Below, piece by piece: positions 1-9,194 of a stretch of DNA of 64,000 nucleotides. The DNA is from Leucobacter tenebrionis (GTDB lineage Bacteria > Actinomycetota > Actinomycetes > Actinomycetales > Microbacteriaceae), in contig NZ_CP082322.1 in assembly GCF_019884725.1 (NCBI RefSeq), positions 1,798,001 through 1,862,000 of the forward strand. The letters run 5' to 3'. Within the stretch, counting starts at the first letter, position 1. The number at the start of each line of letters is the position of its first letter. The translations under genes were made by a program, and so were the position numbers. The notes under the pieces were generated by a model. It was not told the DNA's origin and did not search any database. It worked only from the letters and a program-made list of their open reading frames with translations.

Positions 1-684
1 GGGCACTCCCGCCGCCTCGGCGAAGGCCGCGAGCTCCGCCCCGCAGCCTGAATGCCAGCCGTCGCCGCCGACCACGATCGCGGGGCGCTCAGCACGCGCG
101 ATCCGCTCCACCAGCGCTGAGATCTCGTCCGAGTTCAGCGCGAGCACCGGCGCAGCGGTGGGGCCCGTCACGCGAGCATCGGTGACCTCGACCAGGAGAT
201 CCTCGGGTAGCCCGACGACGACGGGGCCCGGCCGACCGGCGGCGGCGATCCGCATCGCCTCATCGGTCAGCTCGCCGGCACGAGCCGGGTCGTCGATCGT
301 GATGACCCGCTTCGCGGTCGATCCGAACCATCCCGCGAGGTCGAACTCCTGGAACGACTCGCGCTCGCGATCCGCCACGGGGATGAGCCCCACGAACAGC
401 ACGAGGGCCGTCGCATCCTGCCACGCAGTGTGGATCGAGATCATGGCGTTCGCCGCTCCGGGCCCGCGGGTGACCATCGCGATTCCCGGTCGGCCCGTGA
501 GCCGACCCTCTGCGAGCGCCATGAAACCGGCGCCGCCCTCGTGCCGGCATACGACGGTCTCGATGGAGGAGTCGTGCAGCCCGTCGAGCACGTCGAGGTA
601 GCTCTCGCCGGGCACGGCGTAGACGCGCTCCACGCCGTGCGCCTCGAGCGTGCGGACGATCAGGTGGCCGGCGGACTGTGACAT
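1..684 (-). CDS. Thiamine-diphosphate-dependent enzyme (acetolactate synthase-like), N-terminal part, cut by window edge
   Basis: The minus-strand frame is open from an ATG at 684 to the window edge (228 codons). It gives a typical N-terminal ThDP-enzyme Pyr domain: YAVPGESYLDVL near residues 22-33 and CRHEGGAGFMA with the activating Glu at about residue 49, then the GPGAANAM cofactor-domain signature near 75-82. These fit the acetolactate synthase/benzoylformate decarboxylase superfamily; the C-terminal ThDP-binding domain lies outside the window, so substrate cannot be inferred. It lies 73 bp downstream of an MHS symporter on the same strand and is probably cotranscribed with it, suggesting catabolism of an imported 2-keto or hydroxy acid (inference). 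Confidence 0.85.
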   Translation of the reverse strand, partial: MSQSAGHLIVRTLEAHGVERVYAVPGESYLDVLDGLHDSSIETVVCRHEGGAGFMALAEGRLTGRPGIAMVTRGPGAANAMISIHTAWQDATALVLFVGLIPVADRERESFQEFDLAGWFGSTAKRVITIDDPARAGELTDEAMRIAAAGRPGPVVVGLPEDLLVEVTDARVTGPTAAPVLALNSDEISALVERIARAERPAIVVGGDGWHSGCGAELAAFAEAAGVP

Positions 685-757
685 GGGTCGATCCTTTCGG
701 ATGGAGGCGGGGAGAAGGAGTGGAGGGACCGCGCCGGGAGCTTCGCGGCGCGACCCT

Positions 758-2089
758 CTAGTGCTTGAAACCGGGCAGGTTCACGCTCAGGCGCGGCGCG
801 AGAGCACCGGCGACGGCGGTGAACAACGACAGGAAGGCGAGCATCGCGGCGGCGGGCCACCAGTGATCGCCGGCCGAGGCGACGAAGCCGGTCGCGAGCA
901 GCGGGATGAAGCCCGAGAGCATGCCCGCGGCGTTCTGCGCGAGCCCCACGCCGGTGTAACGGGTCTTCGCGGGGAAGAGGCCCGTGAGCACCGTGCCCGA
1001 GGCGGCGTAGGGCAGCGAGAGCGCGGAGACGGCGAGCGTCATCGCGAGCACCACGAGCACGGCGTTGCCCGACGAGAGCATGAGGAAGGCGGGCATCGCG
1101 ACGACGGCGGAGAGGATGCCGCCCCACAGGATCACGCGGCTCGCACCGTACTTCGCCCCCAGGATGCCGCCCCAGAGCAGTACGAAGATCTCGACGGCTG
1201 CCGCGACCATGCTGCCGAGCAGCATGAGGGAGGAGTCATAGCCCAATACGTTCACGCCGTACCAGACGCAGAAGGCGGTCACGAGGTAGAAGCCGCCCAC
1301 GCCGAGCAGGGCCGCGGCCATACCCACGATGATCTGCTTCCAGCTGTCGCGGAAGGTGGTGAGCACCGGGCTCTTGACGACCTCCCCCGACTCCTCGAGC
1401 TGACGGAACACCGGAGACTCCTCCAGCTTCGACCGGATGTAGACCGCCACGAGCAGCAGCGGCAGCGCGATGAGGAACGGGATGCGCCAGCCCCAAGCGT
1501 CGAAGTTCTGCTGCGAGAAGAGCAGCGTCATGATGAAGAAGCCGCCCGACGACAGGATCGTGCCGATGGGCGAGCCGATCTGCGGGACCGCCGCGTAGCG
1601 GGCGCGGAGGTGCAGCGGCGCGTTCTCGACCACGATGGTCATGGCCCCCGACCACTCGCCGCCGACGAAGAGGCCCTGCAGCACACGCAGCAGCACAAGC
1701 AGCACCGGCGCGGCGATGCCGATCGCGGCGTAGGTCGGCAGCATGCCGATCAGGCCGGTCACGAGGCCGATGCCGACGATCGTGATCATGAGCACCTTGC
1801 GGCGGCCGATGCGGTCGCCCATGCGACCGAAGATGATGCCGCCGATGGGGCGGGCCGCGAGGCCGACGCCGAAAGTGGCGAAGGATGCGAGCGCGGCCGC
1901 CGTCGCATTCTCGCTCGTGAAGTACTGGACGTTGAAGACCAGCGCCGCCGCGGCGCTGAAGAGGAAGAAGTCGTACCACTCGAGTGCGGTGCCGATCAGC
2001 GCACCGAGGGCGACCTTGTTCGCGTCTTTGACGCTCAGTTCTTGGGTGGCGTCGTATTCGATCGCCGCTGTGTTCGTTGTCTGGCTCAT
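758..2089 (-). CDS. MFS metabolite:H+ symporter (MHS family)
   Basis: A 443-residue, 12-TM major facilitator. MHS hallmarks are visible: GTALEWYDFFLF near the start of TM1, GRMGDRIGRRKVL in the TM2-TM3 loop, and GGEWSGAM in TM5. Family members import organic acids or betaines with protons. The frame continues upstream to 2266, but the ATG at 2089 is preceded by a GGAGAGAGAG-type ribosome site and gives a normal MHS N-terminus, so I chose it. The gene is divergent from a PucR regulator and upstream of a ThDP-enzyme gene, so it probably imports that enzyme's substrate (inference). It is one of three MHS genes in the window. Confidence 0.9.
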   Translation of the reverse strand: MSQTTNTAAIEYDATQELSVKDANKVALGALIGTALEWYDFFLFSAAAALVFNVQYFTSENATAAALASFATFGVGLAARPIGGIIFGRMGDRIGRRKVLMITIVGIGLVTGLIGMLPTYAAIGIAAPVLLVLLRVLQGLFVGGEWSGAMTIVVENAPLHLRARYAAVPQIGSPIGTILSSGGFFIMTLLFSQQNFDAWGWRIPFLIALPLLLVAVYIRSKLEESPVFRQLEESGEVVKSPVLTTFRDSWKQIIVGMAAALLGVGGFYLVTAFCVWYGVNVLGYDSSLMLLGSMVAAAVEIFVLLWGGILGAKYGASRVILWGGILSAVVAMPAFLMLSSGNAVLVVLAMTLAVSALSLPYAASGTVLTGLFPAKTRYTGVGLAQNAAGMLSGFIPLLATGFVASAGDHWWPAAAMLAFLSLFTAVAGALAPRLSVNLPGFKH

Positions 2090-2223
2090 GCTCTCTCTCC
2101 GTCGAGGATGCGGATGCGGATGCGGGGCGTGCCATCGCGGCTGCAGTGACACCGTTTCCCAGAATCCCAGGTAATTCGCCCTGTTGTCGGCACGTATCGC
2201 CACTGAAATCACGTTACGAATTA

Positions 2224-2250
2224 TGCATATGCACATACCATACGTGTATG
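2224..2250. promoter_or_regulatory. Palindromes in the MHS/pucR divergent promoter region
   Basis: A perfect 10-bp palindrome, TGCATATGCA (2224-2233), is followed by a near-palindrome CATACGTGTATG (2239-2250) that runs into the regulator start codon. The stretch is AT-rich within a GC-rich background and sits between divergent genes, so it is a likely operator for the adjacent PucR-type regulator. Binding is inferred. Confidence 0.5.
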
Positions 2251-3414
2251 GCCCCGATCCATCCACTGAGCGACACCCCAGACCCCGGCGACCGAACGCG
2301 CTGGCTCGAACTGCTCGACCGGCTCGACCCGAAGGCGCTCACAGACACCTTCCTCTCGCTGGTCGCGGCCGTCCCGGGCTACGATCCAGCGCCGATCCCG
2401 GGCGCCGAGCTGCGACGCACCGCTCTCCTCTCCTTCCTCACCCTCATCGAGGGTCTGCGAGCGGGAGGCTTCGACGGCCCGATCGGCATCGCCACCGACG
2501 TCGGAGTCTCACGCGCACGGGCCGGGGTCCCCCTCCCCTCGCTCATGACCGCGATCCGGCACGACTTCACCGTGCTGTGGGAAGCGCTGACCCGCGTGGC
2601 CGAGACGGACGACGCCGAACTCATCGTGCGCCACACCGGCATCGTGCTGCGCACCGTGGACGAGTACGTGGGCCAGACCCAGCGGGCCTACGTCGCCGAG
2701 CGCGAGCGCATGCGCGAGGAGCAGGCCTCGGTGCGGCAGGGGCTCATCGCCTCGCTCTTCCAGGAGCCGCAGCCCGCGGAACGGCACATCCGCACCGTTG
2801 CGACGGAACTCGGCCTCCCCTACGGCGCCCCGCTCGTCGTCATCGCCGCGGCCACCGACGACATCGCGCCGATGCGGGTGGCGGTCTCAGAGCTGGAGCG
2901 CGCCGGCACACGGGTGCACACCCATCACCTGGGCGACGCGCTCATCGCGTTCACCCGCCAAGTCGAGCTCCCCGGCTCGCGCATCGAGACGCTGGTGGAG
3001 CGCCTGCTCGAACTGCGCATCGGCGTGGTGGTGGCGGTCTCGGGGATCGCCGAACTGCGCCGGTCGGCCGCCACGGCCAGGGAGCTGGCCCACCTCTTCG
3101 AGCCGGGCGAGGAGGGGGCGATGACCTGGGGGCGCGGCTGGGCCAGACTCGCAGCGCGGAGCCTGCACGCCGCCGGCCGCCCCGTGCTCGCCGACGTGCA
3201 GAGCGCGCTCGCGCAGAGCGGAGCGGCGGAGCGCACGCGTCTCGAGGAGGCCGCCCGCAGCTACCTGCGCACGGGCAGCATCGGCGCCTCCGCGGCCGAG
3301 CTGTTCTGCCACCGCAACACCCTCGCGAATCGGCTGCGTCGCTTCGCGGAGCTGACGGGCGTGGATCCCACGATCCCTGAGCAGGCCGCGCGCCTCGTCG
3401 TCGGGTGGGCGTGA
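2248..3414 (+). CDS. PucR/CdaR-type transcriptional regulator
   Basis: A 388-residue protein. The C-terminus (about residues 325-385) is a PucR-type helix-turn-helix: a leucine-rich segment, then SAAELFCHRNTLANRLRRF. The middle segment resembles the GGDEF-like regulatory domain of the family. I chose the ATG at 2248 because upstream in-frame sequence (from 2077) overlaps the divergent MHS gene and its promoter. With only a short leader and no clear Shine-Dalgarno, translation may be leaderless. It presumably controls the divergent MHS/ThDP-enzyme genes; PucR-family proteins often control catabolism of the compound they sense. Confidence 0.85.
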   Translation: MAPIHPLSDTPDPGDRTRWLELLDRLDPKALTDTFLSLVAAVPGYDPAPIPGAELRRTALLSFLTLIEGLRAGGFDGPIGIATDVGVSRARAGVPLPSLMTAIRHDFTVLWEALTRVAETDDAELIVRHTGIVLRTVDEYVGQTQRAYVAERERMREEQASVRQGLIASLFQEPQPAERHIRTVATELGLPYGAPLVVIAAATDDIAPMRVAVSELERAGTRVHTHHLGDALIAFTRQVELPGSRIETLVERLLELRIGVVVAVSGIAELRRSAATARELAHLFEPGEEGAMTWGRGWARLAARSLHAAGRPVLADVQSALAQSGAAERTRLEEAARSYLRTGSIGASAAELFCHRNTLANRLRRFAELTGVDPTIPEQAARLVVGWA

Positions 3415-3464
3415 GGACAGTCCGTGCGGAGCTGTGCGCAGTTGCGCGTGACACGGCCCGCCGT

Positions 3465-3536
3465 CAGGGAGGAGATCGTGTTTCAGGCGGGTGGTTCTCC
3501 GGGCCTGCACCCGCCTGAAACGTGATCTCCTCCCTG
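3465..3536. repeat. Intergenic palindromic element, family A copy 1
   Basis: Two 29-nt arms (3465-3493 and 3508-3536) are inverted repeats matching at 27 of 29 positions around a 14-nt loop. The outer part of each arm reads CAGGGAGGAGATC. A related element with the same outer motif (CAGGNAGGAGATCNCG) lies at 51872-51943. It sits between convergent genes and could terminate transcription both ways, although no U tract follows. Confidence 0.75.
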
Positions 3537-3625
3537 GGGGTGGGAGCAGGAATGGGGGCGGCAGCAGGAGTGAGGGCGGGCTCAGGAATAGGGGCGGGCT
3601 CAGGAATGAGGAATGAAGCGCAGCG
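3537..3625. repeat. G-rich imperfect short repeats
   Basis: After the palindrome, the plus strand holds degenerate units of the form GGGCGGGCTCAGGAAT with repeated G runs, adjoining the stop of the M20 peptidase gene. There is no coding signal. The G runs could form quadruplex structure, but this is not shown. Confidence 0.4.
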
Positions 3626-4966
3626 CTAGCGGATCCTGTCCGCCACGATGCTCCGCAGCGCCGCCATCGACAGCTCGATCGACTCGACGTCGATGCGCTC
3701 GTCGTTGCCGTGCACGCCCTCCCGGTAGCGCTCGTAGCTCCAGTCGGGGGCGAGCAGCCCGAAGCCGTAGGCGGGGATCCCGAGCTCGCGCAGCACCCGG
3801 GCATCCGATCCCCCCGCCGCCATGATCGGCACCGTCGGGGCGTCGGCGACCTCGGCGATCGCGCGCTTGATGGCCGCGAAGAGCGGGGTGTCGGATCGCG
3901 ATCCCGTCGCCGCCCATCCCCGCAGGTGCCGGATCTCAACCTCATCCACGAGCGGACCCAGCACGGCGGCGAGCAGCTCGTCGACCTCTTCATCGGTGGT
4001 GCCCGGCAGGGTGCGGATGTCGAGGTCGATCGAGGCCGACCCGGGAATGACGTTGTGCACGGCCCCGGCGCGCACCACCGTCGGGGAGATCGTGATCCGC
4101 GAGACCGCGTGCGCGTACCCCGCGATGCCCCCGAGGTGCGGCAGCGCGGAATCGAGGCGCACCGGATCGCGCAGCCGCTCGGCGAGAACCGGATCCGCGA
4201 TACGGGCGTCGACGAACGCGTTCCACAGCTCCCCGAGCTGCGCGGCGGGCATCACGTCCTGCAGCCGCTGCAGCACCTCCCCCATGCGGTAGGCGGCGCT
4301 CGTCGCACCATAGGGGATCGAGGCGTGCCCGGGTTTGCCCTGCACCACGAGGCGCCGACCGGCCGAGCCCTTCTCGGCCACCTCGATCGCGACGTGCTGC
4401 CCCATGCGCATGCCGCCCGACTCGGAGATCGCCTCGGTGACGCGCACGGCCTCGGGGTGCTCGCGCACGAGCCAGTGCATGCCCAGCTCGCTGCCGGCCT
4501 CCTCGTCCGCGACGGCCATCAGCACCAGATCGCCGCGCGGAGGCACCGGGGCGAGCGCGACCTCGCGCAGCACGCACGCGAACGCGGCGGTGAGGTAGAG
4601 CATGTCGACGGCGCCGCGCCCCCACACCTCGCCGTCGATGAGCTCGCCGCCGAACGGATTGCGGGTCCAGCCGTCGGGGTCCACCGGCACCACGTCGAGG
4701 TGGCCGAGCAGACCGAGCGCGGGAGCCTCGGGATCGGTGCCGTGCACGCGGGCCACGAGCGAGGCGCGACCGGGCGCGGACTCGAAGACGTGGGTCTCGA
4801 CGCGGCCCAGGGCGATCGCCTCGGCGAGGAAGCGCTGCAGCACCCGTACGCTGCGGATCTCCTGGCCGGAGGAGGGCGTGCCGTCGTTGACGCACCCCTC
4901 CCGGATCAGCTCGCGCAGCAGCTCGATGGCCTCATCGGCCCCGCCGTCGACCCGCTCCTCGGACAC
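3626..4966 (-). CDS. M20-family metallopeptidase / deacylase
   Basis: A 446-residue cytosolic M20 hydrolase (ArgE/DapE/CPG2 superfamily). Metal-site residues are in place: His89 in GHLDVVPVD, Asp121 in GRGAVDML, and the catalytic/ligand Glu pair 155-156 in ADEEAGSE. A dimerisation domain follows near 190-310 (LVVQGKPGHASIPYGATS), then a C-terminal catalytic segment. Family members cleave N-acyl amino acids or small peptides. It lies 48 bp downstream of the TetR gene on the same strand, near a peptide-type ABC importer operon, so it may act on the imported compound (inference). Confidence 0.88.
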   Translation of the reverse strand: MSEERVDGGADEAIELLRELIREGCVNDGTPSSGQEIRSVRVLQRFLAEAIALGRVETHVFESAPGRASLVARVHGTDPEAPALGLLGHLDVVPVDPDGWTRNPFGGELIDGEVWGRGAVDMLYLTAAFACVLREVALAPVPPRGDLVLMAVADEEAGSELGMHWLVREHPEAVRVTEAISESGGMRMGQHVAIEVAEKGSAGRRLVVQGKPGHASIPYGATSAAYRMGEVLQRLQDVMPAAQLGELWNAFVDARIADPVLAERLRDPVRLDSALPHLGGIAGYAHAVSRITISPTVVRAGAVHNVIPGSASIDLDIRTLPGTTDEEVDELLAAVLGPLVDEVEIRHLRGWAATGSRSDTPLFAAIKRAIAEVADAPTVPIMAAGGSDARVLRELGIPAYGFGLLAPDWSYERYREGVHGNDERIDVESIELSMAALRSIVADRIR

Positions 4967-5014
4967 CGTCGCACCTCCGCTCGCGTCGAGGGTCCGGCCT
5001 CGACCCCTCCTAGC

Positions 5015-5731
5015 CTAGCCCCGGGGTGCTGCGGGTTGATGCGGATCAGGGCTCCGGCCCGCCGCGAGCTCGACGGCGTCGAGGATCGCGGCGATGCCGG
5101 CACGGAAGACGGTCATGCCGTCCATCGCGAGCAGCGCATCGCGGTGCCGGTTCACGAGCGGGTACTCGGAGAGGTTGATGGATCCGAATGTGCTGATCCA
5201 GGGCTCCGATCCGTCGCGCGCCGCCTCGGGATTGCGCAGCACGTCGTGCGCGAGCGCGGCGCTCTGAGAGAGCGTGAAGCCCGAGACCGCCGCGTAGGCC
5301 TGCAGCAGAGCCTCGTCGCGCAGGCCGCTCTCCGCGAGCATCTCGAGCATGAACTCGACCGCGGAGGTGTCGCCCGGGCCGACGGGGTCGATCACCGCGC
5401 CCTCGGCGCCGATGGAGGGGTACTCGAGCGCGAGCTCGGCGGTGCGCATGAGGTGCGCCTCGAGCCGCTCGCGCCAGGTGCCCGAACTCTCCCGCCCGGT
5501 GTCGGTCGCCCAGCCGGTGATGCGGTCGAGCGCGGCGCGCGTGAGCTCGTCCTTGTTGCGGAAATGGCGGTACATCGCCGTCGCGTCGACGCCCAGTGCC
5601 TCTCCGAGGCGCTTGAAGGTGATCCTCGTGTGCGGCTCGTCTCGCGCGAGCTGCAGCATCGCATCGACGATCGTGCGCTGATCGAGCCGCACGCGTCGCG
5701 CACCGGCCTGCTCCGTCGCGGCCTCCACCAT
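5015..5731 (-). CDS. TetR-family transcriptional regulator
   Basis: A 238-residue regulator with an N-terminal TetR helix-turn-helix (LGEALGVDATAMYRHFRNKDEL, about residues 43-65) and a helical ligand-binding C-terminal region. It is divergent from the amidohydrolase/peptide-importer operon starting at 5887. The intergenic region carries an inverted repeat over a probable -35 box, as expected for repression by this protein. The M20 peptidase gene follows 48 bp downstream. Confidence 0.88.
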   Translation of the reverse strand: MVEAATEQAGARRVRLDQRTIVDAMLQLARDEPHTRITFKRLGEALGVDATAMYRHFRNKDELTRAALDRITGWATDTGRESSGTWRERLEAHLMRTAELALEYPSIGAEGAVIDPVGPGDTSAVEFMLEMLAESGLRDEALLQAYAAVSGFTLSQSAALAHDVLRNPEAARDGSEPWISTFGSINLSEYPLVNRHRDALLAMDGMTVFRAGIAAILDAVELAAGRSPDPHQPAAPRG

Positions 5732-5795
5732 CTGAACTCCCGTCGTTCCGACTTCCTCACCCCAGTGTAGGCGTCGGCGACACTCCGTTCACACT

Positions 5796-5849
5796 TTGTC
5801 AATTACATTGTCAATATAGTTGACATACCCATTGCGCACTGCCTAGTGT
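5796..5849 (+). promoter_or_regulatory. Predicted promoter with TetR-type operator
   Basis: TGTCAA-TATAG-TTGACA (5809-5825) is a perfect 6-bp-arm inverted repeat. Its right arm is itself an ideal -35 hexamer (TTGACA, 5820-5825), with a possible -10 TAGTGT at 5844-5849 (18-bp spacer). TTGTCAAT occurs twice 12 bp apart (5796-5803, 5808-5815). Location between the TetR gene and its divergent operon supports operator function. Confidence 0.65.
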
Positions 5850-5886
5850 TGCACCACGGATCGATGGCGATACCCAGGAGGCACCG

Positions 5887-7560
5887 GTGACCGACACCCC
5901 GCACGCAGACATCGTTTTTGAGAACGGCTGGCTCTACACCGGCACGGAGGCCGCGCCCCGACGCGGAGGCCTCGCCGTCGCCGCCGGCCGGATCCTCAGC
6001 ACCGACGCGGAGACGGTCGCCCAGCTCGCCGAGACCGCGACCGAGCGCGTCGATCTCGACGGCCGCCTGCTCATTCCCGGCTTCCAAGACGCCCACGTGC
6101 ACCCCATCCTGGCCGGCATGGAACTGCTGAGCTGCGACCTCTCGGCCTGCGAGACCGCCGAGGAGACGCTCGCCGCGATCGCGACCTACGCCGAGGCGCA
6201 CCCCGAGCTCGACTGGATCCTCGGCGCGGGCTGGTCGATGGACGCCTTCCCCGGCGGCACGCCCACCCGCCGGGCGCTCGACGCCGTCGTGCCCGATCGC
6301 CCCGTCTTCCTCGAGAACCGCGACCACCACGGCGCCTGGTTCAACACCCGCGCTGCCGAACTCGCCGGCATCGACGCCGGCACCGCCGATCCCGCAGACG
6401 GCCGCCTCGAGCGCGAGCCGGACGGCACCCCCGCGGGCACCGCGCACGAGGGCGCGATGGACCTGTTCGACACGGTGCGCCCGCGGGCCACTCAGGAACA
6501 GGCGTACGCCGGCCTCCTCGCCGCGCAGGATCACCTCGTCTCGTTCGGCATCACGGCCTGGCAGGACGCCGCCGTCGGGGAGTTCATGGGCAGTCCCGAC
6601 ACGGTGCAGACCTATCTGCGCGCCGCCCGGGAGGGCACTCTCAGAGTGCGCGTGCGCGGGGCGCAGTGGTGGAACCGCGAGGACGGCGACGCGCAGCTCG
6701 CACCGATCCTGGCCCACCGCGACTCCGTCGCCGCCGAGTGCGATGCGGATCGCCTCTCGCTCGCCTCGGTGAAGGTGATGGTCGACGGCGTGGCCGAGAA
6801 CTTCACCGCGGCCATGCACGACTGCTACCACGACCACCACGGCAACGCCACGGAGAACCGCGGCATCTCCTTCTTCGATCCCGCCGACATGGCACGCTTC
6901 GTCGCGGCCCTCGACCGCGAGGGCGTGCAGGTGCACTTCCACGCGCTCGGCGACCGCGCGGTCACGGACGCGCTCGACGCGCTCGAGCACGCGCTCACCG
7001 AGAACGGCCCCTCCGACAACCGCCACCACCTCGCCCACCTGCAGGTGGTGCGCGCGGAAGACGTGCCCCGCTTCGCGCAGCTGGGCGCGACGGCCAACAT
7101 CCAGGCGCTGTGGGCATGCCATGAGGATCAGCTCGACGAGCTCACGCTCCCCTTCATGCGGGAGGACGCCGAGCAGGATCACTACCCCTTCGGAGCCCTC
7201 GCCGCTGCGGGTGCGTCGCTCGCCGCGGGCAGCGACTGGTCGGTGTCGAGCCCCGATCCGATCCAGGCCATCCACGTCGCTGTGAACCGGGTCGCCCCGG
7301 GCGAGCAGCGACCGCCGCTCGGGCCCGAGCACCAGAAGCTCACGCTCCCCCAGGCGCTCGACGCCTACACGCAGGGCACGGCGCGCATCAACCACCTCGA
7401 CCATGCGACCGGGCGGCTGGTACCCGGCTACTACGCCGACCTCGCGATCCTCGATTGCAACCTCTTCGATCTGGAGCCCGAGGCGATCCACACCGCGGTC
7501 GTCGACGAGACGTGGATCGGCGGCGAGCGCGTCTACGCTCGCGCGGAGGGCGCGGCGTGA
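5887..7560 (+). CDS. YtcJ-like amidohydrolase
   Basis: A 557-residue metal-dependent hydrolase of the YtcJ/NfdA branch of the amidohydrolase superfamily. Signs are the N-terminal beta-sandwich edge, DAHVHP with His70 and His72, HFHALGDRAV and HHLAHLQVV in the middle, and the late Asp in GSDWSVSSPDP. The start is GTG with AGGAGG 5 nt upstream. It is the first gene of a five-gene operon; its stop overlaps the next start (GTGA). With the peptide-type ABC importer downstream, it probably hydrolyses an amide or N-formyl-type bond in the imported substrate (inference; the exact substrate is unknown). Confidence 0.88.
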   Translation: MTDTPHADIVFENGWLYTGTEAAPRRGGLAVAAGRILSTDAETVAQLAETATERVDLDGRLLIPGFQDAHVHPILAGMELLSCDLSACETAEETLAAIATYAEAHPELDWILGAGWSMDAFPGGTPTRRALDAVVPDRPVFLENRDHHGAWFNTRAAELAGIDAGTADPADGRLEREPDGTPAGTAHEGAMDLFDTVRPRATQEQAYAGLLAAQDHLVSFGITAWQDAAVGEFMGSPDTVQTYLRAAREGTLRVRVRGAQWWNREDGDAQLAPILAHRDSVAAECDADRLSLASVKVMVDGVAENFTAAMHDCYHDHHGNATENRGISFFDPADMARFVAALDREGVQVHFHALGDRAVTDALDALEHALTENGPSDNRHHLAHLQVVRAEDVPRFAQLGATANIQALWACHEDQLDELTLPFMREDAEQDHYPFGALAAAGASLAAGSDWSVSSPDPIQAIHVAVNRVAPGEQRPPLGPEHQKLTLPQALDAYTQGTARINHLDHATGRLVPGYYADLAILDCNLFDLEPEAIHTAVVDETWIGGERVYARAEGAA

Positions 7561-9194
7561 GCGCGCGACGGATCGCGGCTTCCGGCGCCGCGATCCTGCT
7601 CGTCGGCGCGCTCACGGGCTCCCTCACCGGTTGCGGACAGAGCGCGGTCGGCCGCGACGCCGGCACCTTCGAGTTGACCGCGCACACGCCGACACCCGCG
7701 GGAGATATCGACTCGTTCACCTGGGCGCTCTCGACCGAGCCGTACTCGCTCGACCCCGCCTACGCCTTCGACTACGCCGATAACACGGTGCTCTCGAACA
7801 TGTGCGAGTCGCTGCTGCGCTGGAACTCCGACCTGTCGCAGTCACCCGGACTCGCCACGGCCGTCGACCACCCCGACCCGTTGAGCTGGGTGTACACGAT
7901 CCGCGAGGGAGTGAAGTTCCACGACGGCACGACGATGACCCCGAACGACGTCGTGGTGTCGCTGAGCCGGCACCTCGATCCCGAGGTGGCCTCGTTCTGG
8001 TATGACACCTTCAAGAACGTCGATACGATCGAGCAGACCGGCGAGCACGAGGTGACGGTGCGCACGGTCGTGCCCGACTCGCAGTTCAACCAGCTCATGT
8101 CGGCGGCGCCCGGCGTGATCCAGTCGGCCGCTTCGACAGAGGCCGCCGGCTCCGACTACGGCAATCAGTCCGCCGGCGTCAACTGCACCGGCCCCTTCAG
8201 CTTCGGCGAGTGGCGCGCCGGCGAGTCGATCACGCTCGAGCGCTTCGACGACTACTGGGATCCCGAGCTGCGGGCCAGGGCCGAGCAGATGACCTTCGTG
8301 ATCCTGAACGATCCGAACGCCCGGGTGAACGCCCTGCAGACGGGTGAGATCGACGGGGCCTGGACGATCCCGAGCAACGCCATCGACGTGCTGCGCGCGA
8401 GCGACACAGGCTCCGTCTACTTCGGCACCAACGCGACCGTGCAGAGTCTCGTGGTCTCGAACATGGAGGGGCCGCTGGGCGACCCGCGCGTGCGACGGGC
8501 GCTCACGATGGCGCTGGACCGCGAGGCGCTCGTGCGGGCAGCGGTGCAGGGATACGGAAGCCCGACCGACGCCCTGACCTCGGAGTCGGTGTGGGTCAAC
8601 GGGGATCCCGAGGCCACCAGAGAGGCCTTCGAGGGTCTGCCCGACCACGACTACGACCTCGAGGAAGCGAAGCGGCTCGTCGAGGAGGCCGGTGCCGAGG
8701 GGGCGAAGATCACCTACGTGACCGCGCCGCTCGACTCGTCGTTCGACGTGATCTCGCAGGCGGTGGCGTCGGCGGGCCGCGAGATCGGTCTCGACATCGA
8801 GATCGAGACCCGCACGCCGAACGCCTATACGCTGCTCTTCTCGGATCCCTCGGCGATCGAGGGCGTCGACCTGTTCGCCACCACCTGGTACCTGTCGAGC
8901 ACCGATCCGCTCGAGCAGTACGCGGTGCTGCGCACCGGCGAGTTCTCCAACTACGGGCAGTGGTCGAACCCCGAGTTCGACGACGTGGTGAACCGCGCTC
9001 TGCAGACCGACGACGCGGGCGAGCGGTCCTTCCTGTCGGCCGAGGCGCAGCGGATCGCGAGCGAGGAGCTGCCCTGGATCCCGCTCATCGACCTCCCCGC
9101 GACGCTGTGGATGGGCGAGCGGATCACGGGCGTCGATCCCTCCATCTACTACATGTACTACCCCTGGGCCGCGACGATCGGGAGGGCCGAGTGA
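7557..9194 (+). CDS. ABC transporter substrate-binding lipoprotein (peptide/opine class)
   Basis: A 545-residue SBP_bac_5-family protein. The GTG start at 7557 overlaps the upstream stop and yields a lipoprotein signal: Arg-rich N-terminus, hydrophobic core, then LTGC lipobox with the Cys near residue 25. The mature protein shows the family signature SLDPAYAFDYADNTVLSNMCE and WVYTIREGVKFHDGT. It would be anchored to the outer face of the membrane and deliver the ligand to the two permeases that follow. Coding starts well downstream of the apparent frame opening at 7455. Confidence 0.9.
   Translation: MSARRIAASGAAILLVGALTGSLTGCGQSAVGRDAGTFELTAHTPTPAGDIDSFTWALSTEPYSLDPAYAFDYADNTVLSNMCESLLRWNSDLSQSPGLATAVDHPDPLSWVYTIREGVKFHDGTTMTPNDVVVSLSRHLDPEVASFWYDTFKNVDTIEQTGEHEVTVRTVVPDSQFNQLMSAAPGVIQSAASTEAAGSDYGNQSAGVNCTGPFSFGEWRAGESITLERFDDYWDPELRARAEQMTFVILNDPNARVNALQTGEIDGAWTIPSNAIDVLRASDTGSVYFGTNATVQSLVVSNMEGPLGDPRVRRALTMALDREALVRAAVQGYGSPTDALTSESVWVNGDPEATREAFEGLPDHDYDLEEAKRLVEEAGAEGAKITYVTAPLDSSFDVISQAVASAGREIGLDIEIETRTPNAYTLLFSDPSAIEGVDLFATTWYLSSTDPLEQYAVLRTGEFSNYGQWSNPEFDDVVNRALQTDDAGERSFLSAEAQRIASEELPWIPLIDLPATLWMGERITGVDPSIYYMYYPWAATIGRAE

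Noticed and set aside
650-2149. Long plus-strand open frame antisense to the MHS gene
   Set aside because: Its product is Arg/His/Asp/Gly-rich low-complexity sequence typical of antisense frames in GC-rich DNA; the minus strand encodes a clear 12-TM transporter.
3537-3625. Short gene in the G-rich stretch
   Set aside because: No start, ribosome site or codon bias; only degenerate G-rich repeats.
3710-5770. 686-codon plus-strand frame
   Set aside because: It is antisense to both the M20 peptidase and TetR genes and has no recognisable domain or start signal.
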